The notes: generated by a model from the letters alone, not told the origin. DNA of 64,000 nucleotides from Aurantiochytrium sp. KH105 (GCA_003116975.1 BGKB01000033.1:124001-188000), one strand, 5' to 3'. Counted from the stretch's first letter, positions 10,428 to 20,455 are shown. Translations and numbers: made by a program.

Positions 10428-11573
10428 TTAAATGACATCCAGAGCAAGCACGCGCCCATCTGAAGGACGGCGATGCTTCTCTGGAATGGCAGCCCCGGTG
10501 ACGATGTCAAAGTCGCGCATGAGCGCCTTATTACGCCGCACGCCCCTGGGCCGGATAAATTCCCGTGCAAAGAGTCGCTGATGTGTGTTATGATTGCGCC
10601 CGGGCGCGGACTCGACACGATGTCTACTCTGAAACATGGGTAACACGCCGCGAGCTTGCTCAGAGCCATTATCCTCGCCACCGTCCCCGGGGACGGTCTC
10701 GAGTGTGAGAAGATCAAAGCCACGACTCACACGACTATCGCTCAGATACGCGATTTTGTCGGCGCGTCGCTTACGCACTTCAGCTGTTTGTGCGCGAACA
10801 CGCTCAAGCTGCTCGGCACGATGCCCGTAAATCGAAGACTCGAGATTGTTCGGTGAGTCGACACCAAGGACGCCGTTTGGATATCGCGTGCGCAGAACCT
10901 CGAGAGCACGCGCGCGATCGCTCTGGGCCTTGCGAAAGAGCTGTTCGGCCATTTTGGTCTTCTTTTCAAATTCAAGCACAAGGCGTCGTTCCTGGGGGGT
11001 TATGAGCTTGTCGCCGAGATTAGCGCCCATGGAAACGGGCCGTGCCAAATGTGTGGGCTGCGGTTGACTCACACCCCTGTATGGATGAAAATCCCCGTCG
11101 GTCTCAACCACGAGCTCGTGATCAGCGCCTTGAGGACCCTCTTGCAGGAGACGGTCAACCTCGGCAAAGAGTTCTGCATGTCGCGTGGCAATAAGCGTAT
11201 CGGCGCCGTCCTTCGCCCGACATCCGGGCGACCCAGAGCCGATAATGCCGCCCTGGCCAGGGGGCTCAAGAAATGTGACAGCGCCCGGGTCGGGGTGGTA
11301 GTTTCTATTCTTGGCGAGCGTGCCAACATCAAAGGTGGTCTCGGCCTGAAGCGAGGCGCTCGCATCTGGCCTGGCGTCGAGGAATTTGTCGAGCGCTCTC
11401 GCGTGGACAATCTTGTCTATCCTCGGCCGCTGTTTGCGTGCTGCTCGCAGCACGGACTTGCGCGTCGGCCGTCCTAGCGCTGACGACGAATCCATTGCTG
11501 TCACGGCTCTGGACGCAGTCGTTGTGGTTGTTGTCGCCCCTCCTGCAGGACCGAGCGAAGGCGCGGTGTCCAT
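10428..11573 (-). CDS. Uncharacterised conserved-looking protein, 381 aa
   Basis: I do not recognise this protein. It begins with a Thr/Ala-rich low-complexity stretch (about 1-35), then a basic segment. Ordered-looking blocks follow: RNYHPDPGAVTFLEPP (about 90-105), a charged helix (about 205-235, ERRLVLEFEKKTKMAEQLF) and a C-terminal block with FAREFIRPRGVRRNKALMRD followed by FDIVTGA. The last block looks like a conserved motif rather than random sequence. Such short repeated-motif proteins occur among axoneme/cilium-associated proteins, but that is only a guess. The ATG at 11571-11573 is used; a second ATG 26 codons further in is possible. It lies in tandem behind the HMG-box gene on the same strand, about 515 bp away. 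Confidence 0.7.
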   Translation of the reverse strand: MDTAPSLGPAGGATTTTTTASRAVTAMDSSSALGRPTRKSVLRAARKQRPRIDKIVHARALDKFLDARPDASASLQAETTFDVGTLAKNRNYHPDPGAVTFLEPPGQGGIIGSGSPGCRAKDGADTLIATRHAELFAEVDRLLQEGPQGADHELVVETDGDFHPYRGVSQPQPTHLARPVSMGANLGDKLITPQERRLVLEFEKKTKMAEQLFRKAQSDRARALEVLRTRYPNGVLGVDSPNNLESSIYGHRAEQLERVRAQTAEVRKRRADKIAYLSDSRVSRGFDLLTLETVPGDGGEDNGSEQARGVLPMFQSRHRVESAPGRNHNTHQRLFAREFIRPRGVRRNKALMRDFDIVTGAAIPEKHRRPSDGRVLALDVI

Positions 11574-12088
11574 CGCGCTGCGGTCTTTGCACGTTTGTCA
11601 CGTTGCTGCGAAGCCTTTTGGCCAGCGCGACACCCCGCGCTGCGCCTTGCGCCTGCGCTCCGTCGCGCCGAGGCAAGGATTCCTGCTGTCCGTGATACCT
11701 ACGCGCACGCGCGCTATGCGCGCTCCCGAACTTGGCTTGGTTCCAATGGCCGAGGTCACACAGCATCCTTCTTCTTGGTCAGAATGTGAGCGACGGATCA
11801 GATACGCAGGAACTCTGTCAACCGGATCTCTGCGCAACCCAAATTCATCAACACATAAAAATAAAAAGGTAGAACAACTCGAAAAGCAAGTGTGGAAAGG
11901 TATACACCAAAGAAGGGAAACCAACATGTTTGGTTTGTAAACTGCAAATGGCTCTTGCTCTTGGTGTGTATACATACATACACGCACCATAGTGCGCGGG
12001 CGCCCGGCCCGTTTGCCGCACAAAATCGCTGTAAGTGGGCGTGCACTCTCTTTTCTCTCCCTCTTTCTCTCTCTTTCTCGTGACGGGG
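11574..12088. other. Intergenic region between two minus-strand genes
   Basis: Space between the stop of the HMG-box gene and the start of the 381-residue gene. It is AT-richer than its neighbours around 11840-11960 and holds a CT-rich stretch at about 12050-12080. No gene was seen. Confidence 0.45.
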
Positions 12089-13399
12089 TCAGGTCGATTT
12101 GGCCTGAAAGAACTGGCCAATTCGTGCTTGCCTGTGATCAAGCTCGGGGGCCGGGGCCTGGACGCGGGAGGCCCCAGGTCTGGAGGATGCCGCAGCCTCG
12201 GCAACCGGCTTGGGAAAATCTGGAGCGAGAAATTCGAGTGACTCGGCACCAGTGACGATGGCTTTGCGTAAATGACGGTATGCAATGGTCTTTCGCTTGT
12301 GCTCGACAAACCGCATCGTCTGCTCTGCTGCAAACTCGAGAAAAAGCTCGGTAGCCTTTGCGATCGCCAACGAGGCATCCTTTGAGGCTCGTCCCACATC
12401 CTTATCACGCTTGACAATGCGCGACACGACAGACAACGGGATCTGAAGAGTGCGATCATTTGCAGCGTCTCGTTCATCTTTCTTTTTGGCCTTCTTTTGA
12501 ACACCACCTGCGTCAAGAAAGGCCTTGAGTTCGCGCGCGTACGTTTCCTTTTCCTCTGTAGCCCGCTCATTAAAAGGCTTTCGTTCCTCATCGCTCATGG
12601 CACGCCACTGCATGGCCCAAAGCTTGGTTGCGTCGCTGACCGACTTGCACCCTTCTGGCAAGGCGCTCCCCGGCGCCATATCACGTCTCTTTTCCTCCAA
12701 GTACAGGAAATAGCTTGAGCGTGGCCGCTTGGGTTCCTGCAGACCTGAGGGTTCAGATGCCTTGTTTGTCTCCTCCTGTTCATTCTCGTCAATCCCGGAG
12801 TCGCCATCGACAGCAGAGTCATGGTCCTCTTCGATTTCGGCGTTGATGTCGTCATCATGGTCGTCGCCATTATCATTAATCTGCATGTCCTCAGCTTCAT
12901 GATCAACAAGGCATTCCTTTTCGCCCGTGACATTGGTTTTGTTGATGCAGGTTTCTTTGGCGCCAGCGAAATCGTCGTTACTATTTTCCATGTTTTGCTC
13001 ATGATCTTGGGAGATTTCGTTTGGATTTTGGTCGTCCTCGCCATCAGATCCATCGTCATCGATTGCCTTGCGTCGCTTCGGGCTCACCGCGTCCTCGTCT
13101 CCGCCGCTGCGCTCGGTGCGCTTTCGATCGCCCAGGTCCTTTTCTAGCGCGACAGTCTTCGCATGAACGTTGTCGTCGACGTCTTTATTATCAGCTTGTG
13201 CGTCGTCACCGTTTTCTGCGGCCTTCTCCTTTTCTGTGGCATTTTTATCTTCCACATTATCAGGAGCAGCAGCAGCAGCAGCAGCAGCAGGATCACCATC
13301 AGGAGTCGCTCCTGCCTTGACCTCCGCGTCCATCGCCACTTGGTCTTCCTCTTCTCCTGCTTGAAACTCGTGATTCGCGTCGACGTCGGCGTCCACCAT
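12089..13399 (-). CDS. HMG-box + NF-YC-type histone fold + PIP-box protein
   Basis: Predicted nuclear DNA-binding protein of 436 residues. An acidic, Ala-tract-bearing N-terminal half (1-215) is followed by an HMG box at about 222-296 (EPKRPRSSYFLYLEEKRRD, then WRAMSDEERKPFNERA). A histone fold of the NF-YC/POLE4/CHRAC type sits at about 318-390 (IPLSVVSRIVKRD, then ASLAIAKATELFLEFAAE). The last 15 residues hold a canonical PCNA-binding box, QARIGQFF, with Q424, I427, F430 and F431 in the QxxIxxFF spacing. POLE4-type folds pair with an NF-YB-type partner (POLE3/Dpb4) in DNA polymerase epsilon or remodellers, so a replication-linked chromatin role is inferred. The open frame extends upstream only to a GTG; the ATG at 13397-13399 starts the acidic region and is chosen. 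The three-part combination is unusual. Confidence 0.88.
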   Translation of the reverse strand: MVDADVDANHEFQAGEEEDQVAMDAEVKAGATPDGDPAAAAAAAAPDNVEDKNATEKEKAAENGDDAQADNKDVDDNVHAKTVALEKDLGDRKRTERSGGDEDAVSPKRRKAIDDDGSDGEDDQNPNEISQDHEQNMENSNDDFAGAKETCINKTNVTGEKECLVDHEAEDMQINDNGDDHDDDINAEIEEDHDSAVDGDSGIDENEQEETNKASEPSGLQEPKRPRSSYFLYLEEKRRDMAPGSALPEGCKSVSDATKLWAMQWRAMSDEERKPFNERATEEKETYARELKAFLDAGGVQKKAKKKDERDAANDRTLQIPLSVVSRIVKRDKDVGRASKDASLAIAKATELFLEFAAEQTMRFVEHKRKTIAYRHLRKAIVTGAESLEFLAPDFPKPVAEAAASSRPGASRVQAPAPELDHRQARIGQFFQAKST

Positions 13400-14416
13400 G
13401 GTGCTCGCGTCTCTCTCCTCTCCGCCCCGGGCGTGCTGCTCCGCGCTCTGCCTGCACGTCCAAGAACTTCGCCGCGCTCGGGCTCTGTCTCCGTTGCTTT
13501 CTTCTTTCGCCCATCTTGGCGCCAACCTAACGACCTCTCCACTCTCCCTCCCTGCCCCCTGCCCCCTTCCCACCTCCCCTCATTCCCTTCCTCCCCCCGC
13601 CGCTTTCTGCCCCCCTCTATGGGTCTACCCTGCGTCTCCTGGCTCCTCCTCTAACTCCTACTCTACCTCCCCTCCCCCTCCTTTCTCCCCGTCGATCGCC
13701 GCCGCAGCCGCCCCCGCTCCCTCACTCTCCGTCTGCGCAACGCACAAAGAGTCCCCGCGTACCGCTGCGCCTCGTGGCGGCCGCAAGTGGGCCAAAGCCG
13801 CGGCGGCAAGTCGGCCAAACGCGGTGTGCAAGTGCAGAATGCGCCTCGGCCCAGTGTCCATTCCCTCTCTCTCCCTCTCCATCCGGCCGCCGGAGCGAGT
13901 GCACAATCGAACAACAATCAATCAATCAATCAATCCTCTCCGGCCCGGCCTCGGCAGCGAGCCCGCGCACGCACGCTCGCACGCACGCACGCACGCGCGC
14001 GCGCGCACGCAGAGCGGAGCACAGCAGCGCCAGGAGCGCAGACGGCGCGCGCGGGAGCGGCCGGGCGCTGGGCGGGCGGGGCTGGATCGGAATCGACATA
14101 TCGGATCGCCACCGAGCGGCATCTTCATTTCATCTTCGTCTTCGTCTTCATCTTCATCATCTTCGTCTCTGCCTCGGCGACGCTCGCGCGCAAGGCTCGC
14201 GCGCAAGGCTCGGAGCGCGGCCGCGGGAGGCGCGCCCTGCCGCAGCGGCGCTGGCGGCCGCGAGGCGAGAGAAGAGGCGGGGCTGGACTCGGGCCATCTA
14301 GCTGCGAACGTCGTTGGCCGAAAGCCGCCGGCCGTCCCCGAGCAAGCGAGCGAGTGCGCGAACGTCGCGGCGAGGAGCGGCTCGCGCGTGCAGCGAGGGC
14401 GTAGACGCCAGGCAGG
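13400..14416. promoter_or_regulatory. Divergent intergenic region, HMG-box gene / 282-aa gene
   Basis: The flanking genes point away from each other, so both promoters should lie here. The sequence is C/T-rich near the HMG-box gene (about 13540-13700), has an (AATC)n run at about 13914-13935, and alternating CG/CA runs at about 13960-14010. Long open frames on the plus strand are compositional. No gene was seen. Confidence 0.45.
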
Positions 14417-15265
14417 ATGCAGGAGCAGCAGCGCGTGGTGCGCGCGTACTCCGAGGATACCGAGCGGCCATACTTTCAGATTCGGTACCGCCTGTCGCTG
14501 ACGGGCAAGGAGCTCCTGGCAGATGCCTTGAGCGGAAACCCCATGTACGGAATGAACGGCATGCCCTCGCGCGGGGACCGCAGCGAGAGCGTGTCCACGA
14601 CGGTGTCGATGGCGCCAGGCGCGGCCGGCAGCGACGTCGGCATCTTCGGCGGCTTTCAGGGTTTCGGGGCCGAAAACGGCGACCCCACGAACCGTGCGTC
14701 CCGCTCGCGCTCGCTCGAGTTCACCAATTACATGGCCGCAGACGGGCCGCAAACGAACTTTCGTCCAGGGCAAAATGGGATCTTTCCAGAGTCGGATCAT
14801 CAGTCATCGTACATGGATGTGGACCAAATGGCGGAGTTGCGTCGATCCAGGAGCGCTGGCACGGCGTCCGAGTTCCAGCTTAATCGCGGGGCACCCGCCA
14901 TTCCCGTCGAGGATCTTCATAATCCGAACAGTCATTTCCAGGACATTGCACAGAGTTATCCTGAGCTTGCGACCGAGTTTAGCGGCTTGGTCACTTGCCT
15001 CAACAGCAAAAACGTGCGCAAGTACCGTGTTGGCCAGCCGTACCGCAAAGGCGTGATTATTGGCATTGACGACGAGCAAGGCAAGATTATTGTCTACCAA
15101 CGGAATCTGCCCATGGGAACGCTCGTGGTCATGCATTCCAAGCCACACGCGCGCTACGAAAAGGGTTACACCGTTCAAAACATCCAAGGCCGGGTCCTCG
15201 GCACTGTGCACGCCATGGATCGTGTCCAAAATCTTCTTGTCGTCAACACGAGCGCCGCGTTATAG
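14417..15265 (+). CDS. Uncharacterised protein with C-terminal beta-rich domain, 282 aa
   Basis: I do not recognise the family. The first 25 residues and the last 105 look ordered; between them is a Gly/Ser/Met-rich low-complexity region (about 40-150) likely to be disordered. The C-terminal part (about 180-282) alternates short hydrophobic strands: KYRVGQPYRKGVIIGID, GKIIVYQRNLPMGTLVVMH and GRVLGTVHAMDRVQNLLVV, which suggests a small beta-barrel or sandwich. No signal peptide or membrane segment is present. The ATG at 14417 follows a GC-rich leader. It is read in the same direction as the large TPR gene, 516 bp upstream of that gene's start. Confidence 0.72.
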   Translation: MQEQQRVVRAYSEDTERPYFQIRYRLSLTGKELLADALSGNPMYGMNGMPSRGDRSESVSTTVSMAPGAAGSDVGIFGGFQGFGAENGDPTNRASRSRSLEFTNYMAADGPQTNFRPGQNGIFPESDHQSSYMDVDQMAELRRSRSAGTASEFQLNRGAPAIPVEDLHNPNSHFQDIAQSYPELATEFSGLVTCLNSKNVRKYRVGQPYRKGVIIGIDDEQGKIIVYQRNLPMGTLVVMHSKPHARYEKGYTVQNIQGRVLGTVHAMDRVQNLLVVNTSAAL

Positions 15266-15781
15266 ATACAAAGCAGACACCCATGTACCACACATTTTTT
15301 TTTCGCCGACGGATCGACCGGCTATGACGGACCAAGCAGAAACCGAAGGTTGTGGCGCGAGCTCGCGCTTGGCGCCAACCTTTTCGTGTACAGTACGCGC
15401 TCGCGTTCTTTCGCTGGCGCCTATTTCACAAGCTCAATTTCCCTCTTTTTCTTCTACCTTTTTTCTATTGATTATCTCTTTGACTTGTCAATCGATAGTC
15501 TCCCTCCCTCCCTCCCTCCCTCCCTCCCTCCCTCTCCCTCTCTCTCTCATTCTGCAGAGACCATCGAGACCCATGGCGATATTGTGAAACGAGCCGTTGA
15601 CCCGGGAGATGATATGATCTGTCAAGAAAGGGTATCAGGTCTATACTTTACGAAAGGACGAGCAAGACAAAGCCTTTCGAAGCGTGGCTGTTGTGCGCAT
15701 GTAAATCGCTCGTCTCCGGTACTAGGCGCTTGCAAGCGCTCGCTGGCGTTCGCAAGCCGCGATCGCCTCGTGCAATTCACC
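15266..15781. repeat. Intergenic region with (CTCC)n / (CT)n microsatellite
   Basis: Leader region of the TPR gene. A CTCC repeat followed by CT repeats occupies about 15500-15550. The frame of the downstream gene stays open across this stretch, but only a TTG could start it there, and the CTCC run would encode a Ser/Leu/Pro low-complexity stretch. I treat it as untranslated. Confidence 0.5.
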
Positions 15782-18700
15782 ATGGCCGCTGCCGGCGCAG
15801 GCGACGAGCGCGATCTCAAGGTGCTAAGAACGGTATACCGTGCCCTGGACACGCTGCAGGATGACCGTGTGAAGCGACAGGACCTGCTCAGCATCGCCAC
15901 AAAGATTCATGACAGGGAACTTCTTGACAAAATACGCAAGCGCCCCTGGCTTCAGGACTTGTTGCAGCCAGAGCGATGGGGTAAGCACATTCTCCGCACC
16001 TCGTTCTCGAGGACCGGGTCCATCACATGTGACGCCTTTATCACGTTCTGGAGCGACTACAAAGCACAACAACTCGAGAGACAGGAAGGGAAAGATGCGC
16101 TCGAAAGAAGCTACACCATTGGCTACAACAAGAACAACAACAACAACAACAACAACAACAATAGCAACAACAACAGCAATCACAACAGCGATTTCGAGGA
16201 TGGGATGCGCATTGAAGAAGATAGCAACAACAGCGAGCTTGGAACATTCACGCGACGCGACACTTACGGCTCCATCGGGAGCTTTGGGTCTGCTGGAACT
16301 GATTTCTATGCCAAGCATCAACAGCAACAACAGCAGCAGTTAAAGCAGCAACAAGATCAGCATCGCCAAGAGGAGCGGCGCGTAGAGACCGATTCAGACG
16401 AGTCAGCCCCAAAACTTCGACAGCCACCACAAGGCCCTCGCAAGATTCTGCGCGCTCTCAGCGTCACAAGTCGAGGATCGTCAGACGTTTTCGCTACTGG
16501 CGATGTTCGTGGCTCCGATGTGCACAAGACATCATCTGCGGCTCCTGCACCCTCCCCAGCGGTCCGCGTCACTATTCGGGCGAATCTCAAGGGCGCAGCG
16601 GGACAGCCAGGAGCCGCGGCAGCAGCGAGTACATCTCCACCACAAGTCATGGCTGTCAATGGTACATTTGAAGACTTTCGCGCCAGTCTTGCGCAGCGAC
16701 TGGGTATTGCATGGCAAGATGATTACATTATCATTCATAGTTTGCTTCGCGCCCAGGTTTCGCGGCTGGAGGATATCCGCGAAGGTGATCAACTTGAAGT
16801 CGCCCGGCGGGAGAACTTCCGGTCTGCACCAGGATTCGAACCTCGTGGTGTTCTAAATGGTTCAAGTACGCTGGAAACCAGCGTCGCAGAAATCAGAGAT
16901 CCTTGGCCGCAACCGCGAAAGTCGATCGACTCGGGAGTTGGAGGTATCGAAGCCTCGCACTCAGACACTTCTGCGCACGAGCATGTCCGTGTCAAGGAGA
17001 TTTCTCCATATGCCACCTTTGCCCGCCGACCAAGCTGGAAAGACCAGTATGACGCACAGCCGCTTCCTTCGGCAGTCCGCCATAGTATTCGATCGATTCT
17101 CAAAAGAGTATCGACATCGTCGAGCCGCTGGCAGCATGTCGGGCCCGAGGGTTGCTGTCCACAAGAAGATGAAGTCCGCGATAAGCTCTCCGAGCTGGCC
17201 GCCTCAGACAAGCGTGGCAAGCTGTTGTCGGTCGAAAAAGTGCTGGGCTATATTGATAAATTCGGACTCCAGTACGGACTTGGCAAGAATCACGCTCGCC
17301 TCCTTTTTGTTGCTGTCGATCAAGAAAACACTGGCACCATTTCTATGCGACACTTTCAAGACATGATCATGCTCTGGCGCGAAGTTTGGGCCGAGCATCA
17401 GGCTGTGTTGCGCATGCGAGCTGCAGAGGCCGAGGCGGAAGAGCAGCTTCGACGCGAAGAAGCAGCGGCAAGCGCTGCGCAGCTTGCCAGTCGCAGGGAG
17501 CGCGATAATCATGGTCGGCAAGACACTGGATCGGCCGCATCAATTGCTTCTGATGCAAGTTCTGAGGATGGCATGCGAGCAAACTCATTTACTTCCTCAC
17601 TTTTGAGTTCCCGCCAAGAGCAAGACGCGTCTCGCCGTCCCAAGACCGCGGACTCGCGTTCAGGATCCGCGTCAAAGTCCTCGCGGACGAAGGCGACGCC
17701 GGGGGTCTCTGCAGTCACCAAGAAGCGACCATTTTACTCGAAGATCTCGCAAGCGACAACGCACAATAAGCACATGTCACAGGAAGCCTCCGACAAGCAA
17801 AAGCGAATTTTGCAGGCTCGCGCTGCAGCAAACAAGCTGTCGCTCTCTGCGTTACGGCCCGTGTCGGCCATGCCAAATGTGGGGGTCTCGGGTGGAACGT
17901 CTGCGGGTCGACAGCGCCCCCCGCGCACGCCTTCGTTGCAGCAACGACGGGGTTCGCTCGCATCGACAGCAGACGAAACGCATCAAAGACCAAGCACAGC
18001 ACCTTCGGTCCCCGGCGTTCGCCGACCGGCCAATGTGCTTGCCTCTTACTCGACCGAGGAAGACTTTTTGCGAGCCATGCATGAGAGCAAAGGCGAGAAC
18101 CCAGATCTCCTCGTTGGATACGCAAGCCTATTGTTGAGCCAGGTGCAGCGTCGCTCTGGATGCCTTCACGTGCCGCAAGGCTCCAGTCACTCGGGCGTGC
18201 ATAGTGCAGTGCGCGGTGGAGCTCAAGCCACAACATTGGCAGGCTGCGAGCGCATGGAAAATCCTCTTGATGCGGTGCACCGGCGCAAAATGGAAAAGGC
18301 GCGCCAAATGCTCACACGTGCATTGAGCGCGAGCAAACTGAGCGAGGACAAACACACAGAAGCGTGGGCAGAAACGAGGGCTGAAATTCTTTGCAAGCTT
18401 GGCGAGGTATGCGAGCTGGAAGGCGACGCGAGCCAGGCGCGCACGCTCTTTCACAAAGCGGTTCGGGAAAATCCGCGAAGCTCGCACATTTTGTGCAAGT
18501 ACGGGGCGTTCTTGCATAAGCTTGGGGACACAGCTGGCGCCAAGGAGTACTTGCTTGAGGCATTGGTGCATGACCGAAATTGTGTGGATGCCCTGCTTGG
18601 GTATGCGATTCTCATGTCGCGGTCCGCAGACCCTTGCGACCATAAGCTCGCGGCGCAGTACTTTGAGCGGGCGCGCAAGAATGCGCGGCAGAATCGCGCC

Positions 18701-20455
18701 CCCAAGGACGTGCGTGCCAAGGTCTTAAGCCAGGTGGCCATTTACGAAAACACGGTGCTGGGCCAGCACGAGAATGCCGCGCGCAACTTTGAGCGCGCGA
18801 CGCAGCTCGACGATAGCTTTGTGGATGCTTGGTATGAGCTCGGTCGACTACGGTTCGCGGCGCTTGAGGACTCGGGTGGTGCCGTGGAAGCATTCGAGTC
18901 TGCCTTGCGGCACGCGCCAACGCACTTGCCTTGTTTGGTGGCCTTGGCGCAAATCCTGGCCAACAGCGCGGCTCGCGCCGATGTGCAGCGCGCAGAAACG
19001 CTCTTTGCGCAGGCCCTCGAGCTCGAGCCGACAAATACGCGCGTCCTTCTTTCGTATGCAGAATTTCTCGCCAATGTGAGCAAGGCTGACATTCGCGCCG
19101 AGTCGCTCTACGAGCAGGCCATCGAGAGCGCTCCTGAGGAGTTGCGTGGGGTGTGCCGCATGCGGATGGGTTCATTTTACGAAGTTCGCGGAGGCGCGAG
19201 TGCCGACGTCAGCTACAAGGATAAGGCCATCGCATGCTACGAAGCTGCCTTGCGGGCCCCGTTGCCGGACACCTCCACACAGGCAGCGTGCCTGATCTCG
19301 CTCGGACGCTGCAAGGCCGATACGGGCGAGCTTGAGCAGGCGCGCGATATCCTGCAAAAGGCTCTTGCCACGGATGCGTCCAGCTTGGAGGCGAAATGGC
19401 AGCTCGCGAGCGTGGAGCAGCGCTGCGGAAGACGCGGAGCCGCAGGGAAGCTGTTTCGCGCGGCTTTTGAGGAGGCCCCACAGGATGGACATGTGCTGAC
19501 GCACTTTGCGCATTTTCTCCTCGAGTACCGCGGCCCGACGGACGAGCGGCAGCTCACGGTGGCGGAGAGCATGTTGCGCAAAGCCCTCGAGTCCGCCGCA
19601 GAGGTTTCTGGGGAGGCTGGGTACGAGCCGATTGCTCTGACGTATCTTGGCAAATTGTTGGCACGCGATCCGGCCCGACGGCGCCAGGGCGTTGAGCTAT
19701 TGGAGCGTGCGCAGCGCGTTCGGCCACGCGACTATGACTCGTGCTACGCGCTCGCGCTCGTTCTAAGCGAGACGGTGATTCTGACGCGTGCTGCAATTTA
19801 CAGGGGTCGTGAGCAGCGCGAGATGCAGAGCACCTTGGAGAGGTGTGTCGATCTCTTTGTTCGAGCTTCAGAAGTGCGGGAGAGCTCCGTGGACGCGCCG
19901 CTGCGCGCGAGCGCATTACTCATTTGCCTTGCAGAAGCCCACGATGACCCACTCGAGCGCCAGGGCCGTCTTGAGCGCGCGCTCAAATATGGCGAGCGAG
20001 CGGTGCGGCGCGCCGCCAAGCAGCAGCGTAAGGCGCGAAGCAAGCCGCTGACTATACGACAGGCGGAGGCAGGCTTTTTGTGTGGAGTCTCGCTTGAACG
20101 ACAGCGACGATTTGGCGAAGCATTGACCAATTTTCTCGACGCGGTGGCGCTTAATCCCTCGCATGTCTTGGCCATGTATCACATTTCGCGACGCAAGGAG
20201 ATTGACCTCGACGACCTTGAGGCAGCGCAGCGAACGTGTCTTGAAGCGCTGCAGACCACTCCAGCGACGCGTGCCGGCAAGGTGGACCAGGCTGAGCTTT
20301 GCCGGCGCATCTTGCACGACTACGAGCTAGCAGAGGCGCGATTCATGATTGTTGATGGTGAGCGCGATGACCCTGCTGCTGCACGTGCGCTCGTCATGCA
20401 CCAGGAGCTGGCGCAAAAGGCACAGCAGCTTCTCGACGCGAATTCTGCCTCCTGA
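15782..20455 (+). CDS. Large EF-hand and TPR-repeat protein, 1557 aa
   Basis: Domain reading from the ATG at 15782, which has a full ACCATGG context: a helical EF-hand-like region (about 1-100); Asn- and Gln-rich runs (about 118-195); a small beta-grasp-like segment at about 260-350 (VMAVNGTFEDFRASLAQRL, later VSRLEDIREGDQLEVARRE) that resembles doublecortin/ubiquitin-like folds; an EF-hand pair at about 475-530, whose second loop (DQENTGTIS) is close to the consensus while the first is degenerate; a long disordered basic stretch (about 560-760); and from about 840 to the end a helical array of TPR repeats (for example GDASQARTLFHKAVRENP, SGGAVEAFESALRHAPTH). No catalytic motif was seen. It is probably a scaffold protein; calcium binding is uncertain because the last loop position is not Glu. 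The gene is one uninterrupted exon. Confidence 0.8.
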   Translation: MAAAGAGDERDLKVLRTVYRALDTLQDDRVKRQDLLSIATKIHDRELLDKIRKRPWLQDLLQPERWGKHILRTSFSRTGSITCDAFITFWSDYKAQQLERQEGKDALERSYTIGYNKNNNNNNNNNNSNNNSNHNSDFEDGMRIEEDSNNSELGTFTRRDTYGSIGSFGSAGTDFYAKHQQQQQQQLKQQQDQHRQEERRVETDSDESAPKLRQPPQGPRKILRALSVTSRGSSDVFATGDVRGSDVHKTSSAAPAPSPAVRVTIRANLKGAAGQPGAAAAASTSPPQVMAVNGTFEDFRASLAQRLGIAWQDDYIIIHSLLRAQVSRLEDIREGDQLEVARRENFRSAPGFEPRGVLNGSSTLETSVAEIRDPWPQPRKSIDSGVGGIEASHSDTSAHEHVRVKEISPYATFARRPSWKDQYDAQPLPSAVRHSIRSILKRVSTSSSRWQHVGPEGCCPQEDEVRDKLSELAASDKRGKLLSVEKVLGYIDKFGLQYGLGKNHARLLFVAVDQENTGTISMRHFQDMIMLWREVWAEHQAVLRMRAAEAEAEEQLRREEAAASAAQLASRRERDNHGRQDTGSAASIASDASSEDGMRANSFTSSLLSSRQEQDASRRPKTADSRSGSASKSSRTKATPGVSAVTKKRPFYSKISQATTHNKHMSQEASDKQKRILQARAAANKLSLSALRPVSAMPNVGVSGGTSAGRQRPPRTPSLQQRRGSLASTADETHQRPSTAPSVPGVRRPANVLASYSTEEDFLRAMHESKGENPDLLVGYASLLLSQVQRRSGCLHVPQGSSHSGVHSAVRGGAQATTLAGCERMENPLDAVHRRKMEKARQMLTRALSASKLSEDKHTEAWAETRAEILCKLGEVCELEGDASQARTLFHKAVRENPRSSHILCKYGAFLHKLGDTAGAKEYLLEALVHDRNCVDALLGYAILMSRSADPCDHKLAAQYFERARKNARQNRAPKDVRAKVLSQVAIYENTVLGQHENAARNFERATQLDDSFVDAWYELGRLRFAALEDSGGAVEAFESALRHAPTHLPCLVALAQILANSAARADVQRAETLFAQALELEPTNTRVLLSYAEFLANVSKADIRAESLYEQAIESAPEELRGVCRMRMGSFYEVRGGASADVSYKDKAIACYEAALRAPLPDTSTQAACLISLGRCKADTGELEQARDILQKALATDASSLEAKWQLASVEQRCGRRGAAGKLFRAAFEEAPQDGHVLTHFAHFLLEYRGPTDERQLTVAESMLRKALESAAEVSGEAGYEPIALTYLGKLLARDPARRRQGVELLERAQRVRPRDYDSCYALALVLSETVILTRAAIYRGREQREMQSTLERCVDLFVRASEVRESSVDAPLRASALLICLAEAHDDPLERQGRLERALKYGERAVRRAAKQQRKARSKPLTIRQAEAGFLCGVSLERQRRFGEALTNFLDAVALNPSHVLAMYHISRRKEIDLDDLEAAQRTCLEALQTTPATRAGKVDQAELCRRILHDYELAEARFMIVDGERDDPAAARALVMHQELAQKAQQLLDANSAS

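Noticed and set aside
13400-13573. N-terminal extension of the HMG-box protein
   Set aside because: It would start at GTG and its sequence is unlike the acidic protein start at the ATG at 13397-13399.
13398-14501. Plus-strand frame of 367 codons over the divergent promoter region
   Set aside because: Arg/Ala/Ser/Pro-biased, overlaps the start of two recognised genes and has no domain.
16815-16845. tRNA-like TTCGAAT loop on the minus strand
   Set aside because: The flanking five-base stem has a mismatch, no acceptor or anticodon stem can be found, and it lies inside the coding region of the TPR protein.
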